Below are positions 8,106 to 17,528 of a stretch of 64,000 bases of DNA, one piece after another (the stretch's first letter is position 1; each line of letters opens with the position of its first letter). Where the stretch lies: the NCBI RefSeq assembly GCF_003131205.1, contig NZ_QFFY01000001.1, forward strand, positions 124,001 through 188,000, read 5' to 3'. The notes under the pieces were generated by a model, which was given only the letters and a program-made list of their open reading frames with translations, was not told where the DNA came from and searched no databases. This DNA comes from Occallatibacter savannae. GTDB taxonomy: Bacteria > Acidobacteriota > Terriglobia > Terriglobales > Acidobacteriaceae. The position numbers and the translations under genes were made by a program.

Positions 8106-8339
8106 CGAGACCTGTGCATCACAGATTGAGCAAACGTCAGCAGCAGCGAGCCGATGTACCTCCGATCGTCGGCTTGCCTTTGTAAGTGGTCCTCGCTGCG
8201 TAAGTCTCCTTCTGGTCGTCCGGCCTCAATGACTCCGCGACTCGACGCTTTTGACCGGCAGAGAAAAGACATTGCAACAAGCCGTTCTTTGGGTTGAATG
8301 TCACTGACCTTCGCTTGCCAGATGTGAAAGAATGCGCCG

Positions 8340-9767
8340 ATGTTTCAATTGCCAAAGATCATTCAGGGCGGCATGGGGGTTGGTGTGTCGAACTGGAGGC
8401 TCGCCCAGGCCGTGTCGCGGCTTGGGCAGCTTGGCGTCGTGTCCGGCACGGCGCTCGATCAGGTGCTGGTTCGCCGGCTCGCCGACGGTGATGAAGGTGG
8501 CCACATGCGCCGCGGCTTCGACGCGTTTCCATTTCCGGAGATGGCGAAGCGGATCTGGACTGAGTACTTTCAAGCAGGCGGCAAGCCCTCGGGAACCGCA
8601 TATCCCACGACGCCCATGCACCAGCGGAACGACTCGCGCAAGCTGATCGAACTGCTGATGGTCAGCAACTTCGTCGAGATATTTCTGGCTCGCGAAGGGC
8701 ACCTGAACAAGGTCGGCGTGAATTTTCTGGAGAAGGTCCAATTGCCGCATCTCGCTTCAATCTACGGAGCGATGCTCGCCGGTGTCGGATACGTGCTGAT
8801 GGGCGCAGGAATTCCTCTGCACATCCCCGGCGTCCTTGACGATTTCGCCGCAGGCAAACCCGCCGAATACAAGCTGGCAGTCACCGGAGCGCCTTCGGAT
8901 GCCGACACGATGATGCGGTTCGATCCGCAGGAATACGCCGAGGGCCCCCTGCCGCAGTTGGAGCGGCCCAAGTTTCTGGCGATCGTCTCCTCCAACACGC
9001 TTGCTTCGACGATGCTGCGTCGTGCTTCGGGCCACGTTGACGGATTCATCATCGAGAGCCCGACCGCAGGCGGCCACAATGCTCCGCCGCGTGGCAAAGG
9101 CGCGCTGGATTCGACAGGCCAGCCGGTTTACGGAGAGCGCGATCGCGTCGATCTCGCGGAGTTGAGAAAGCTTGGCGTTCCATTCTGGATGGCAGGTGGA
9201 TATGGAAGCGCCGAGAAGCTCAGTGAGGCATTAGCTGAAGGTGCCGCCGGCGTACAAGTTGGGACTGCCTTCGCGTTCAGCGAAGAATCCGGACTGCGGC
9301 ACGATCTCAAAAAGATGCTTGTAAGTCAGGCTGCTCAGGGAAGTTCGAAGGTGTTTACCGATCCGGTAGCATCGCCGACGGGCTTCCCGTTCAAGGTGGC
9401 GCAGCTCCCCGGCACCTACTCCGAGGCAGGAGTGGCCGCCGCCCGCACCCGGGTCTGCGACCTTGGCTATCTCCGCGAAGCCTACTGGACCGAAGACGGC
9501 AAGATCGCGTATCGCTGCGCGGCGGAACCCGAAAGCTCCTTCGTCGCGAAGGGCGGAAAGATCGAGGAGACTGTCGGAAGAAAGTGCCTCTGCAACGCGC
9601 TGCTGGCGAACATCGGCCATCCTCAAACTCGTGCCGACGGAGTGGCCGAGCCCCCCTTGGTCACGGTAGGCGATGACGTGAACCGGGTTGCCGCTTTCCT
9701 TGACCCCGGCGCCGAGAGCTACCGGGCTGCGGACGTGGTGAATGCTTTAGTCCGCAAGCCTGTTTGA
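8340..9767 (+). CDS. nitronate monooxygenase-like FMN enzyme
   Basis: The 475-residue protein opens with a substrate-channel strand typical of the 2-nitropropane dioxygenase/nitronate monooxygenase fold (PKIIQGGMGVGVSNWRLAQA). It has a GHVDGFIIESPTAGGHNAPP block (about residues 235-255) in which the His and neighbouring residues match the family active site. The FMN phosphate loop follows (VPFWMAGGYGSAEKL and GAAGVQVGTAFAFSEES). The C-terminal 150 residues contain a CxC pair (GRKCLCNALLANIG) and are longer than in classic nitronate monooxygenases; they resemble the longer PfaD-like branch. The true substrate is uncertain. The ATG at 8340 is the natural start. No neighbour suggests a pathway. 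Confidence 0.82.
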   Translation: MFQLPKIIQGGMGVGVSNWRLAQAVSRLGQLGVVSGTALDQVLVRRLADGDEGGHMRRGFDAFPFPEMAKRIWTEYFQAGGKPSGTAYPTTPMHQRNDSRKLIELLMVSNFVEIFLAREGHLNKVGVNFLEKVQLPHLASIYGAMLAGVGYVLMGAGIPLHIPGVLDDFAAGKPAEYKLAVTGAPSDADTMMRFDPQEYAEGPLPQLERPKFLAIVSSNTLASTMLRRASGHVDGFIIESPTAGGHNAPPRGKGALDSTGQPVYGERDRVDLAELRKLGVPFWMAGGYGSAEKLSEALAEGAAGVQVGTAFAFSEESGLRHDLKKMLVSQAAQGSSKVFTDPVASPTGFPFKVAQLPGTYSEAGVAAARTRVCDLGYLREAYWTEDGKIAYRCAAEPESSFVAKGGKIEETVGRKCLCNALLANIGHPQTRADGVAEPPLVTVGDDVNRVAAFLDPGAESYRAADVVNALVRKPV

Positions 9768-9928
9768 GGCTGTCTGCGGCGTCGCGAAAACGCCCAAGAT
9801 TGCTTCGCGTGAATACCCAGCGGAATCACAACATTTCCTTAGGTGCACCTTAACGGGGCAAATGCACGTTTCCTTGTCGCTCTGCATCCGATGTAGCTGG
9901 AGTGAAATTCAATGGATGGAGAGCGGAT

Positions 9929-10600
9929 GTGAAGAGAGCTACATTTCTGGCGAGCCTATGTGCCGCCCTGGTCTTAACGCCATCGGTACTTGTTGCTCAG
10001 AACGGGAACGCAACAGCGCAGAGCAACGCCGCAGCCGAGCAAGATAACAGCAACACCTGGTCGCCTGAACTGGCAGCCAATATCGTCAAGCAGATTCGAA
10101 GCAAACTCACCAGCCTTCCCGACTACAGCGTTTTCGATTCGCTGAGGTTTGCATTCAAGGGCAAAACGGTCGTGCTGAAGGGCTATGCGTCACGGCCGAC
10201 TCTGAAGTCGGAAGCGGAAAAGGTTGTGAAGGGGATTGAAGGCGTCGAAGGAGTCGATAACGAGATCCAGGTCCTGCCGCCATCTCCCAATGATGACCGC
10301 ATCCGGTGGTCGGTGTATCGAAGGATCTACTCGCAGCCGACGCTGCGAAAGTACACGAGCGCGCCTCCGGGATTTGGCGAAGGCCCCTCGGTGGCGAGAG
10401 AAGCTGGCGGCATTACCGCTGATCCTCCGATCGGGTACAACGCGATCCATATCATCGTGAATAACGGGAACGTCATACTGACCGGAGTCGTGGACAGCAA
10501 GACCGATGCGGATATTGCAGCGATCCAGGCAAACTCGACCTCGGGAGTTTTTTCGGTCGATAACGACCTGCAGGTTGCCGGCAAAGACAACGGTAAGTAG
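9929..10600 (+). CDS. secreted protein with two BON domains
   Basis: The GTG at 9929 is preferred to the GTG at 9902 because it begins a clean signal peptide (KRATFLASLCAALVLTPSVLV then AQ) and has GGAGAG just upstream. After cleavage come two BON domains. The first (about residues 45-115) includes KTVVLKGYASRPTLKSEAEK. The second (about 165-220) includes GNVILTGVVDSKTDADIA. BON proteins such as OsmY work in the periplasm and are thought to bind membranes or stabilise the envelope under stress. A 50-residue linker with RWSVYRRIYSQPTL separates the domains. The gene stands alone. Confidence 0.88.
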   Translation: MKRATFLASLCAALVLTPSVLVAQNGNATAQSNAAAEQDNSNTWSPELAANIVKQIRSKLTSLPDYSVFDSLRFAFKGKTVVLKGYASRPTLKSEAEKVVKGIEGVEGVDNEIQVLPPSPNDDRIRWSVYRRIYSQPTLRKYTSAPPGFGEGPSVAREAGGITADPPIGYNAIHIIVNNGNVILTGVVDSKTDADIAAIQANSTSGVFSVDNDLQVAGKDNGK

Positions 10601-10696
10601 CTCTTGCAAGGATGGGAATTCGGGACGGGACTGAACGGGAAAGCCGAGGCGAAGGGGCACTCGCCTGCTGAGGTTTGCAGCGGATACAATGCAGGC

Positions 10697-11230
10697 ATGT
10701 TGTCCCGTCGCTTTCATCGTTATCTGACGGTCATGGTCGCTCTGCTGGTCATGGCCGGAGCCAGTCTTTGTGCGCAAGAAAAGACCCGCCGTGGCCGGAA
10801 GTACAAACCGCCACCGCCTACCGCGAAGATTGAAGTCACCGTTCTGCGCGCCTCGGATTCTCAACCCATCGAGAACGCCGCCGTGATCTTTCATGTGGAC
10901 ATGGATGGCGATAAAGGCAACATGGAGCTGAAGACGAATGAGGATGGCAAGTCCGTAATCGACGTGCTGCCCATCGGCTCCGTGATGCGGCTCCAGATCA
11001 TCGCGAAGGGTTTTCAGACTTACGGGCAGGATTACAAAATCGACAAGCCGGAGATGGCGTTCGATGTGAAGATGAAGCGCCCGACCGAGCAGTACTCCAT
11101 CTATAAGGAACACGACGGCAAGGACGGAAACGCCCCTGTCGAGCCTGACCAGGACAAAGATAAGCAGGACCAGCAGAAGGATAAGCCTGCCCCGCCTGCC
11201 GCTCCCGATCCGAAGCCGCAGTCGAAGTAG
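10697..11230 (+). CDS. secreted protein with one carboxypeptidase-regulatory-like beta sandwich
   Basis: The ATG at 10697 starts a signal peptide (RRFHRYLTVMVALLVMAGAS, cleavage near CAQ); an earlier ATG would only add an unsupported 31-residue leader. Residues 43-135 form a beta-sandwich of the regulatory-domain or Cna-B-like type (IEVTVLRASDSQPIENAAVI, then the short strand IDVLPIGSVMRLQIIAKGF). The last 40 residues are a disordered Lys/Asp/Gln/Pro tail. Such domains are very abundant in Acidobacteriota secreted proteins, with unknown partners. It follows the BON gene by about 100 nt. Confidence 0.75.
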   Translation: MLSRRFHRYLTVMVALLVMAGASLCAQEKTRRGRKYKPPPPTAKIEVTVLRASDSQPIENAAVIFHVDMDGDKGNMELKTNEDGKSVIDVLPIGSVMRLQIIAKGFQTYGQDYKIDKPEMAFDVKMKRPTEQYSIYKEHDGKDGNAPVEPDQDKDKQDQQKDKPAPPAAPDPKPQSK

Positions 11231-11261
11231 CAGAACCCAGGCACGATCTCAGAGGGAACCC

Positions 11262-11999
11262 ATGACCAGCGAACCACTTCTTGGAAAGTCGGCGCTGGTC
11301 ACGGGAGGAGCGCGCCGCATAGGCCGTGAGATCGCACTCAACCTCGCCGCTGCCGGTGCAGAGGTTACGATCACCTACCTTAAGTCGCGGCACGAAGCAG
11401 AAGAGACAATCAGGGAAATCAAGGACCTCGGACGCCTGGCTATCGCGGTCGAGTGCGATGTGCGTACGGAACAGTCGGTGAGGGATGCAGTTGTCGCGGC
11501 TGTTAACTTCCACGGGCATCTGGACGTGGTGGTCAATAATGCCGGTGTGTTTCAGTCCGTTCCGCTGGACCAGCTGACGCTCGAGCAATGGGATGACGTG
11601 TTTGCGACGAATGCGCGCGGGCCGTTTCTGCTCGCGCGGCAGGCAATTTCGCACCTTCGTAAGACACACGGACGCATCATCAATATCGGATCGCTTGGCG
11701 GCATTCACGCATGGGCAAGCCACGCGCACTACTGTTCATCGAAAGCCGCGCTGCACATGCTCACGCAGACGATGGCAAGGGCTTTTGCGCCAGAGGTGGC
11801 CGTCAATTGCGTAGCTCCCGGCTATATTGATCTGGGCGAAGCGGAAACCCGACAAGAGGCCGAACACTTCGCCGCAAAGACACCGTTGAAGCGCAATGGG
11901 ACTGCACGGGATGTCGCGGACGCGGTGCTGTTTTTTGCGACAGCGACGAACTTCATCACCGGCCAAGTTCTGGCGGTTGACGGTGGGCTCGGGCTTTAG
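11262..11999 (+). CDS. short-chain dehydrogenase/reductase
   Basis: This is a classic SDR of 245 residues. The dinucleotide motif is TGGARRIGREIA (about residues 14-25), where the Arg-Arg is typical of NADPH-preferring pteridine-reductase-like SDRs. NNAG is at about residues 91-94. The catalytic Ser lies in NIGSLGG, and Tyr/Lys in YCSSKAAL. The C-terminal FITGQVLAVDGGLGL is the family signature. Reduction of a carbonyl or a pteridine is likely; substrate is not decidable from sequence. The gene starts 31 nt after the preceding secreted-protein gene, so the two may share a transcript, and it converges with the CpsB-like gene. Confidence 0.9.
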   Translation: MTSEPLLGKSALVTGGARRIGREIALNLAAAGAEVTITYLKSRHEAEETIREIKDLGRLAIAVECDVRTEQSVRDAVVAAVNFHGHLDVVVNNAGVFQSVPLDQLTLEQWDDVFATNARGPFLLARQAISHLRKTHGRIINIGSLGGIHAWASHAHYCSSKAALHMLTQTMARAFAPEVAVNCVAPGYIDLGEAETRQEAEHFAAKTPLKRNGTARDVADAVLFFATATNFITGQVLAVDGGLGL

Positions 12000-12009
12000 C
12001 TTCCGGTCC

Positions 12010-12846
12010 CTATCCTCGGCCGAATAGACGGCTGAAGAATCCTTTTTCCGATGCGTTCTTCCTGCTCGACCGACTTTTTCCCGCGGCATCGAACTCAAGC
12101 GGCGCGTCCTGCCACAGACCGGTTGGCTCAGGCTGCACCGGCCACTTCGCGCCTTCGACTGCAGCTTGGGGATTCGTGATGTAAAGCCTGCGCGCGGTTT
12201 CCTCCCCGGCTTTCTCGGCCACGTAGTTGTAACCCTTCTTCATGTGCAGAGGACGCCACTCGGGGTGATGCGCGTCGCTGGCCATGAAGTGAATCCAGTT
12301 TCGCTCGAGCAGCGCGTCAGCGAACGCCTTGGCGACCTTGCCGAAGCGTCCATAGATGGATGCGGAAGTCACCTGGACAAGGCATCCGTCGCGCATGAAG
12401 TCGGCAAGGCGCTCCGGGTTCTGCTGAAGGACGGTGTTCCGCTCGGGGTGCGTAATGATGAGCGTATATCCGGCCGCCCGCAGGTGGCGCATGGCATCGA
12501 CAAGCTGATTGGGGATAAGCAGGTCAGGGAATTCGATGAGGAGATAGCCCTTGCCGTCGATCGAGTAGCGAAGCGGGTTTGCGATGGCGTCCTCGATGTT
12601 GGCGGCGTTCATGTGGAAGTCGCACGCTAGGCTGAAGGCGATCTGCCCGGCAAATTCCGATCGAAGCTCCTCAAGGCGAATCTGGTTGATCTCGGGCTGG
12701 TATGGGTATCGATCGCTGGCGTGAGGAGTGCAGACGAGGTGCGTGACGCCCTCGTCGATTGCCATCTGGGTGAGTTCCATCGCGGTCTTCAGATCAGGAG
12801 CACCGTCGTCTACGCCGTAGATGAGGTGCGTGTGGATGTCGATCAT
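12010..12846 (-). CDS. CpsB/CapC-type PHP-domain tyrosine-protein phosphatase
   Basis: The 278-residue protein starts with the PHP metal-binding motif [15 protein letters not shown]. Further metal ligands are visible in VCTPHAS (about residue 40), ITHPERN (about 135) and SDAHH (about 200). This arrangement belongs to the manganese-dependent tyrosine phosphatases that dephosphorylate bacterial tyrosine kinases controlling capsule and exopolysaccharide synthesis. No tyrosine-kinase or polysaccharide gene is nearby, so the target is elsewhere. The C-terminus carries about 40 extra basic and Ser-rich residues ending FFSRLFGRG. purQ is directly upstream (27 nt), so the two may be co-transcribed. 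Confidence 0.9.
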   Translation of the reverse strand: MIDIHTHLIYGVDDGAPDLKTAMELTQMAIDEGVTHLVCTPHASDRYPYQPEINQIRLEELRSEFAGQIAFSLACDFHMNAANIEDAIANPLRYSIDGKGYLLIEFPDLLIPNQLVDAMRHLRAAGYTLIITHPERNTVLQQNPERLADFMRDGCLVQVTSASIYGRFGKVAKAFADALLERNWIHFMASDAHHPEWRPLHMKKGYNYVAEKAGEETARRLYITNPQAAVEGAKWPVQPEPTGLWQDAPLEFDAAGKSRSSRKNASEKGFFSRLFGRG

Positions 12847-12873
12847 GAATGCCGGGCCCTCGCTTTCATGGGC

Positions 12874-13569
12874 CTAGTGAGTCGCCAGAGCTTCGATCAT
12901 GGACTCGAAGATTTTCCACCCATCGCTCGAGCCAAGCAAGTTTTCGCTGGAGCGATCGGGGTGGGGCATCATGCCGAGAACGTTGCGCCCTTCGTTAAGG
13001 ATGCCCGCAATGTTTGAAAGTGATCCGTTAGGGTTTGCTTCGGGGGTGATTTCGCCTTGAGGAGTGGAGTAGCGGAAGGCGATACGGTCTTCCGACTCGA
13101 GCCTGCTGAGTTCTTCCGGCGTGCAGAAGTAATTGCCTTCCATATGGCCGATAGGAATTTGAAGAACCTGCCCTTTGTTGAGCTTGTTGGTGAAAGGGCT
13201 GTTGGTTGTCTCGGTGCGAAGGTGGACCTGCTTGCAGATGTACTTGAGTCCGGCGTTGCGCATGAGCGCCCCGGGCAGCAGACCGGACTCCGCAAGGATT
13301 TGGAAGCCGTTGCAGATGCCGAGGACGAGACCGCCTCCGGCAGCGAACTTCTGGACTGCACCCATGACCGGCGAGAAGCGCGCGATGGCGCCTGTCCGAA
13401 GATAGTCGCCGTAGGCGAAACCGCCGGGCACCAGCACCGCGTCAACTCCCTGGAGATCGTCGGAGTCGTGCCAGAGGAAAGTGACGGGCTGGTGGGCGAT
13501 TTCGGCGATGACGTTGTAGGTGTCGTGGTCGCAGTTGGATCCCGGGAAGACGAGGACGCCGAATTTCAT
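12874..13569 (-). CDS. purQ: phosphoribosylformylglycinamidine synthase subunit I
   Basis: This is the glutaminase subunit of the FGAM synthase complex in de novo purine synthesis; it passes ammonia to PurL. The N-terminus [19 protein letters not shown] is diagnostic. The nucleophile Cys lies in [13 protein letters not shown] (about residue 86) and the His/Glu side of the triad is around [15 protein letters not shown] (about 196-210). Length (231 aa) is standard for the small PurQ of PurSQL systems. purS and purL are not adjacent, so the pathway genes are scattered. The ATG at 13569 is unambiguous. Confidence 0.95.
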   Translation of the reverse strand: MKFGVLVFPGSNCDHDTYNVIAEIAHQPVTFLWHDSDDLQGVDAVLVPGGFAYGDYLRTGAIARFSPVMGAVQKFAAGGGLVLGICNGFQILAESGLLPGALMRNAGLKYICKQVHLRTETTNSPFTNKLNKGQVLQIPIGHMEGNYFCTPEELSRLESEDRIAFRYSTPQGEITPEANPNGSLSNIAGILNEGRNVLGMMPHPDRSSENLLGSSDGWKIFESMIEALATH

Positions 13570-13653
13570 ACCTTCTAGGGTATCAGTTTGTTGAACGAGG
13601 AGAGCGTTGCAGCTACAGGCGGGAACCCGCTGGATAAGGCTCCCGCGTGGATG

Positions 13654-16218
13654 TCAGTACGTCAGCTGCAGCTGTACTCCTTTCGGGTCGTCGCTAACGA
13701 GTGCGGTGACGCGATGGTGCTCAGCGTCGAAGTTGGTGGTGACCGGGCTGGCGGCGGGGTGATCGAGAAGCGTTACGCTCGCGCTCGTGTAGGGCTTGGC
13801 GGCCCCGTAGACCTCGATGGATAACAATTTCCACCAGGGCTGGAAAGTGCCTTCGCGTGGCGCAACTGTGACAATGAGCCCTTGTGCGCTGAGGCGGCAG
13901 GCGAAGTTAACACGCAGAAAGTCGCCCTTCTTAAAGTCGTAGCTGATGCCATCGTCGAGATAGAGGGATCCGCTGCACTCGGCTCCGAATGTGGTGGGCG
14001 GGTAGACGCGCAAAGTGAGAGGACCTTGAGGCTGTTCTTCCGTGCTCTGGACCAGAGGCTGTTCGGGGATGACGGAGCCAGCACGCACGAAGATAGGCAG
14101 GGTTTCGAGGGTGCGATGGATATGAACCTCGGGCTGAGAGATCGCAGCGTTGTCGATACCTTTGCGGCCTGAGGTTGGATCGATGCGGGACCCGGTCCAG
14201 TAGTCGTACCAAGTGGATGGCGGCAGGGCTACCGCGTAGTCATCGACTTCGTCGGGATAAGGGCTTTGTGCGACGAGAAGGTCCGAACCGACCATGAAGG
14301 CATTGCCTGTACTGAGATCGATCGGGCCGCCGTCGGCTGCGCCGTGAGGAAATTCCATGAAGAGGGGACGCATGATCGGGAGGCCGGTTCTGCTCATCTC
14401 TTCGGTGGTGGTGTAGAGGTACGGCATGAGGCGATAGCGCTCTTCGATATAGCGGCGGCGGAGGCTCACGTCTTCGGCGGTGCCGTTTTCCCAGGGCTCC
14501 TGCGGGTTGGTTCCGGTGGCGGTGTGATCGCGGTCGATGGGATGGAAGGCTGCCACCTCGATCCAGCGCGTGAGCAGTTCTGATTGAGGTGATCCGGCGA
14601 ATCCGCCGACATCGGCGCCCGTCATGGCGAAACCGCTGAGGCCGAGGTTCACGATCTGGGGCGTTGTCTGGCGGAGATGGTCCCATGTGCTGGAGTTGTC
14701 GCCCGTCCAGGTTGCGGCGTAGCGGTGGCCTCCGGCGAAGCTGGCTCGGGTCATCACAAAGGGGCGGAGATTCGGCTGGAGTTTGAGCAGACCTTCAAAG
14801 GTGCCGCGCGAATTTTCCAAGCCGAAGATGTTGTGCACTTCCAGGTGATTGGTGGTTCGTGTGGTGAAGCCGGGTTCCTCGATGCGGTGCTGCGTGTCGT
14901 CCGGCATGGTTTTGGAGGGAACGAGGAATACGGCAGGCTCGTTCATGTCATTCCAGAAGCCAGCGACTCCTTTTTTCACGAAGTCGGCATAGAGGGTGCC
15001 CCACCAGTCGCGTGAGGGCTTGTGCGTGAAATCCGGGAAGACGGCCTTGCCCGGCCAGACCACACCCTCGTAGATAGAGCCGTCCGGATTCTTGACGAAG
15101 TGGTCGCCGGCGATGCCTTCGTCGAAGGGCTTGTAGTGGGCAAGGGGCTGGTCGGCGATGTGGAGATCGGTGATGACGACGGTGCGGATGTGCTCTGCGC
15201 GGAGGTCCTTGATCATCTGCTCGAAGGTGGGAAAACGTTCGGGGTCGACCGTGAAGGGCCAGTTTTTGTACTGAAAGTCGATGTCGAGCCAGATGACGTC
15301 CGCCGGTATTCGCTCGCTGCGAAGACGGCCAACAATGCGCTTCACTTCGGCTTCGGGGTAATAGCTGTATCGCGATTGCTGATAACCGAGCGCCCACATT
15401 GGCGGCATCGGAGTGGTGCCGACGAGCCACGCCCAGTTTTCGAGCACTTGTTTGGGTTCCGGACCGTAGACGAGATAGAAGTCGAGGGGCCCGCCTTCGG
15501 AGCCGAAGGAGTAAGCGTCGCGATATTCCTTGTTGAATTCGAAGCTGGAACGGAAGGTATTGTCGAGGAAAATGCCCGCGCAGACACCTTTGCGAAAGGT
15601 GATGAACCATGGGATGGACTTGTAGATGGGATCGGTGGACTGCTGCCACCCGAACGCGTCGGTATTCCAGTCGGTGAAGGCCTCGCTGCGTCGGTCGAGC
15701 GGGCCGGGCTTGTCGCCAAGACCGAAGTAGTGCTCGTCTTCGGGCGACTTCATGTACACCCGAAAAGAAGCGCCGTGAAACTCGATTGCGCGGCTGGGCA
15801 GATCCTGAATGATGACGTGTCCAGCGCTATCTGTGACGTTGATGCCGAAGGGGTCTTTGTGGATCGCAACGTGGAGTTTGGCGGTCTTGAAGCCGACTGT
15901 TGCGCCTGTCGACTCAGACGTGACGTTTGTGGTCGCGGTGCGGGAGGCGGGAAGGACGGCCCACGATGCGTCTTCGGGCAACTGGCCTGAGGTGCCCACA
16001 CGCATGCGGAGGACGTCATCGCGGAGCGCGGTGATCTGAATGATTGCCGTGGCAGATCGAAGTTCGATGCCATTGGGAAGCGGGTGGGATGCTGTGACAC
16101 GCTCCAGGCGAACGGAGCCGGTTCTTGGTTGGGCGACTGCATGGACGGTGAGTTGCGCGGTTGCGGCTGACAGCAGGGTTACAAGAACAGCAAAAGACGA
16201 GCACTTCGCTCTGATCAC
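13654..16218 (-). CDS. secreted glycoside hydrolase family 31 alpha-glycosidase
   Basis: The 854-residue protein has a signal peptide (residues 1-30) and the family 31 layout: N-terminal beta sandwich, catalytic barrel and C-terminal sheets. In the barrel, WALGYQQSRYSYY and DVIWLDIDF are typical substrate strands. The nucleophile is the Asp in GFWNDMNEPAVF (about residue 425). GADVGGFAG is at about residue 530. Family members hydrolyse alpha-glucosides or alpha-xylosides; the exact specificity is unresolved. Only 75 nt separate it from the PD-(D/E)XK-like gene upstream. The GntR/LacI regulator and the GH3 enzyme further right make this a sugar-degradation neighbourhood. Confidence 0.93.
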   Translation of the reverse strand: MIRAKCSSFAVLVTLLSAATAQLTVHAVAQPRTGSVRLERVTASHPLPNGIELRSATAIIQITALRDDVLRMRVGTSGQLPEDASWAVLPASRTATTNVTSESTGATVGFKTAKLHVAIHKDPFGINVTDSAGHVIIQDLPSRAIEFHGASFRVYMKSPEDEHYFGLGDKPGPLDRRSEAFTDWNTDAFGWQQSTDPIYKSIPWFITFRKGVCAGIFLDNTFRSSFEFNKEYRDAYSFGSEGGPLDFYLVYGPEPKQVLENWAWLVGTTPMPPMWALGYQQSRYSYYPEAEVKRIVGRLRSERIPADVIWLDIDFQYKNWPFTVDPERFPTFEQMIKDLRAEHIRTVVITDLHIADQPLAHYKPFDEGIAGDHFVKNPDGSIYEGVVWPGKAVFPDFTHKPSRDWWGTLYADFVKKGVAGFWNDMNEPAVFLVPSKTMPDDTQHRIEEPGFTTRTTNHLEVHNIFGLENSRGTFEGLLKLQPNLRPFVMTRASFAGGHRYAATWTGDNSSTWDHLRQTTPQIVNLGLSGFAMTGADVGGFAGSPQSELLTRWIEVAAFHPIDRDHTATGTNPQEPWENGTAEDVSLRRRYIEERYRLMPYLYTTTEEMSRTGLPIMRPLFMEFPHGAADGGPIDLSTGNAFMVGSDLLVAQSPYPDEVDDYAVALPPSTWYDYWTGSRIDPTSGRKGIDNAAISQPEVHIHRTLETLPIFVRAGSVIPEQPLVQSTEEQPQGPLTLRVYPPTTFGAECSGSLYLDDGISYDFKKGDFLRVNFACRLSAQGLIVTVAPREGTFQPWWKLLSIEVYGAAKPYTSASVTLLDHPAASPVTTNFDAEHHRVTALVSDDPKGVQLQLTY

Positions 16219-16290
16219 TCAGCACCTCTTGGGAGCCAGTTGATGGTCGGTAGCAAGGATAAAGGGTGACCGGAGCCTCTGAGAACCGCT

Positions 16291-17307
16291 TCAAAGTCGA
16301 AGGGAATCGCCGGCCGGTCCTGCAGCGAGGCTGCCGGGTGCAGCGATTCCGTATTTCGAATCAAGGAAATTGCGAAGCTCCGCAGGTAGCAATGGAACCA
16401 GTTCCTGCCAGGTGAGCACCTTACAGCGAGTTCGCATCTCCGCCGTTCGGACGGCGCGCATCACCGAGAACCACGCCTCGCGCAGATCTGGTCTGCGTGC
16501 ATCGTGGATGACGCAGAAGCTATACCCGGTGGCATACGCTGCAAGGACGTTCCGGATGAGCTGATAACCGGCGTATCCCGGGTCCCAGGGCTGCTGCGCA
16601 TCGGCGTCCGACTCGAGCTGTGCGTGGAATGCCCGGGCCACATCCTCGGCACCCTCGACGGGCGCCTCCCACTCCTGAGTGAACTGCTCGGCGAATTCGA
16701 TAGCGGCGCGGCGACGTCTCGTTCGGATCTGAGTTTTCGGAAGCAGGTCGCGGTCAAAGACTTCATCGAGATCGCGATACCCCTCGACGATGGTCGCTTC
16801 GCGGCATTGAAAATCAGACTCAGTGAGCTTCGCCTCGACCACGAGGTCGCCCCAGCACATGTCAACCTCGGTACGGTCGACTCTGCCGCTGCGGAGGGGG
16901 ACGCGCGCTTTCCAGCCGAAATCGGGTCGCGCATCCGTCGTAACACCAAGCATGGAGTGAATCGCGGGAGAGTTCGCAACCTCAGGTGTGCAGAAGACAT
17001 TCATCAGCAGCGCATCGGAACTCATGGATGAGTCGAGTTCGCGCCACTTGCGCGACAAGTCGAAGGGCTTGGGCAGAGAGCGTCCGTGCGAGTGAATCTT
17101 GTCGAAGCGACGGAACCAATCGGGAGAGCCGAGGATGGCCTCGTACGCCGGTGGGAAGAAGTTGCCGTGTCTGCCTTCTTCGGGCGCATATACAACGACG
17201 GGTTCGCTGCCGTAGCTCTCGACGTGCAGATGAGCGCGGGCGTGAAGGCGGTTTCGTTCGGCGAGCTCAGCCCGGAGTTGGGCCGCGAAGGAGAATGCGC
17301 CGCTCAT
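16291..17307 (-). CDS. PD-(D/E)XK nuclease-like protein, possible orphan restriction-type endonuclease
   Basis: The 338-residue soluble protein contains a compact VDMCWGDLVVEAKL motif near residue 155, which fits the D-(n)-ExK core of the PD-(D/E)XK nuclease fold. An upstream Glu/Asp pair (RTEVDM) and a following TESDFQ fit the usual helices. It may belong to a family of putative restriction endonucleases, but this rests on one motif and is tentative. No methyltransferase gene is adjacent, so it would be solitary. The ATG at 17307 gives MSGAFSFAAQLRAELAERN, a soluble start. If the motif is a coincidence, the protein is simply uncharacterised. Confidence 0.6.
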   Translation of the reverse strand: MSGAFSFAAQLRAELAERNRLHARAHLHVESYGSEPVVVYAPEEGRHGNFFPPAYEAILGSPDWFRRFDKIHSHGRSLPKPFDLSRKWRELDSSMSSDALLMNVFCTPEVANSPAIHSMLGVTTDARPDFGWKARVPLRSGRVDRTEVDMCWGDLVVEAKLTESDFQCREATIVEGYRDLDEVFDRDLLPKTQIRTRRRRAAIEFAEQFTQEWEAPVEGAEDVARAFHAQLESDADAQQPWDPGYAGYQLIRNVLAAYATGYSFCVIHDARRPDLREAWFSVMRAVRTAEMRTRCKVLTWQELVPLLPAELRNFLDSKYGIAAPGSLAAGPAGDSLRL

Positions 17308-17436
17308 CCTCTCAGATTACGTGAGGTGCTGACACGGAGAGTCGAGGTTGTGCTTCGACGATTCCCTGCGTTGCGATGCGCCGCGCGCCGGCTGGGCTTC
17401 TTCGGAAGGAACAACTTACCTATCTGTAGATCAGTG

Positions 17437-17450
17437 AATGTATAGACATT
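17437..17450. promoter_or_regulatory. possible regulator operator (AATGT-N4-ACATT)
   Basis: The inverted repeat AATGT-ATAG-ACATT is centred about 85 nt before the start of the GntR-LacI-type gene. Short AT-rich palindromes of this size are typical operators of GntR-family proteins, so autoregulation is a fair guess. No second copy was found in the window. Confidence 0.4.
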
Positions 17451-17528
17451 TGGATCGACAAAGAGTAAGGCATTCTTCTAAGGTTCTGGAAGAGGACGGC
17501 AGGGAAGCTGCTGTTTCGAAGAGAGCGA

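Noticed and set aside
9841-9850. Perfect palindrome AGGTGCACCT before the BON gene
   Set aside because: A single short palindrome with no second copy or known operator match; it could occur by chance in GC-rich DNA.
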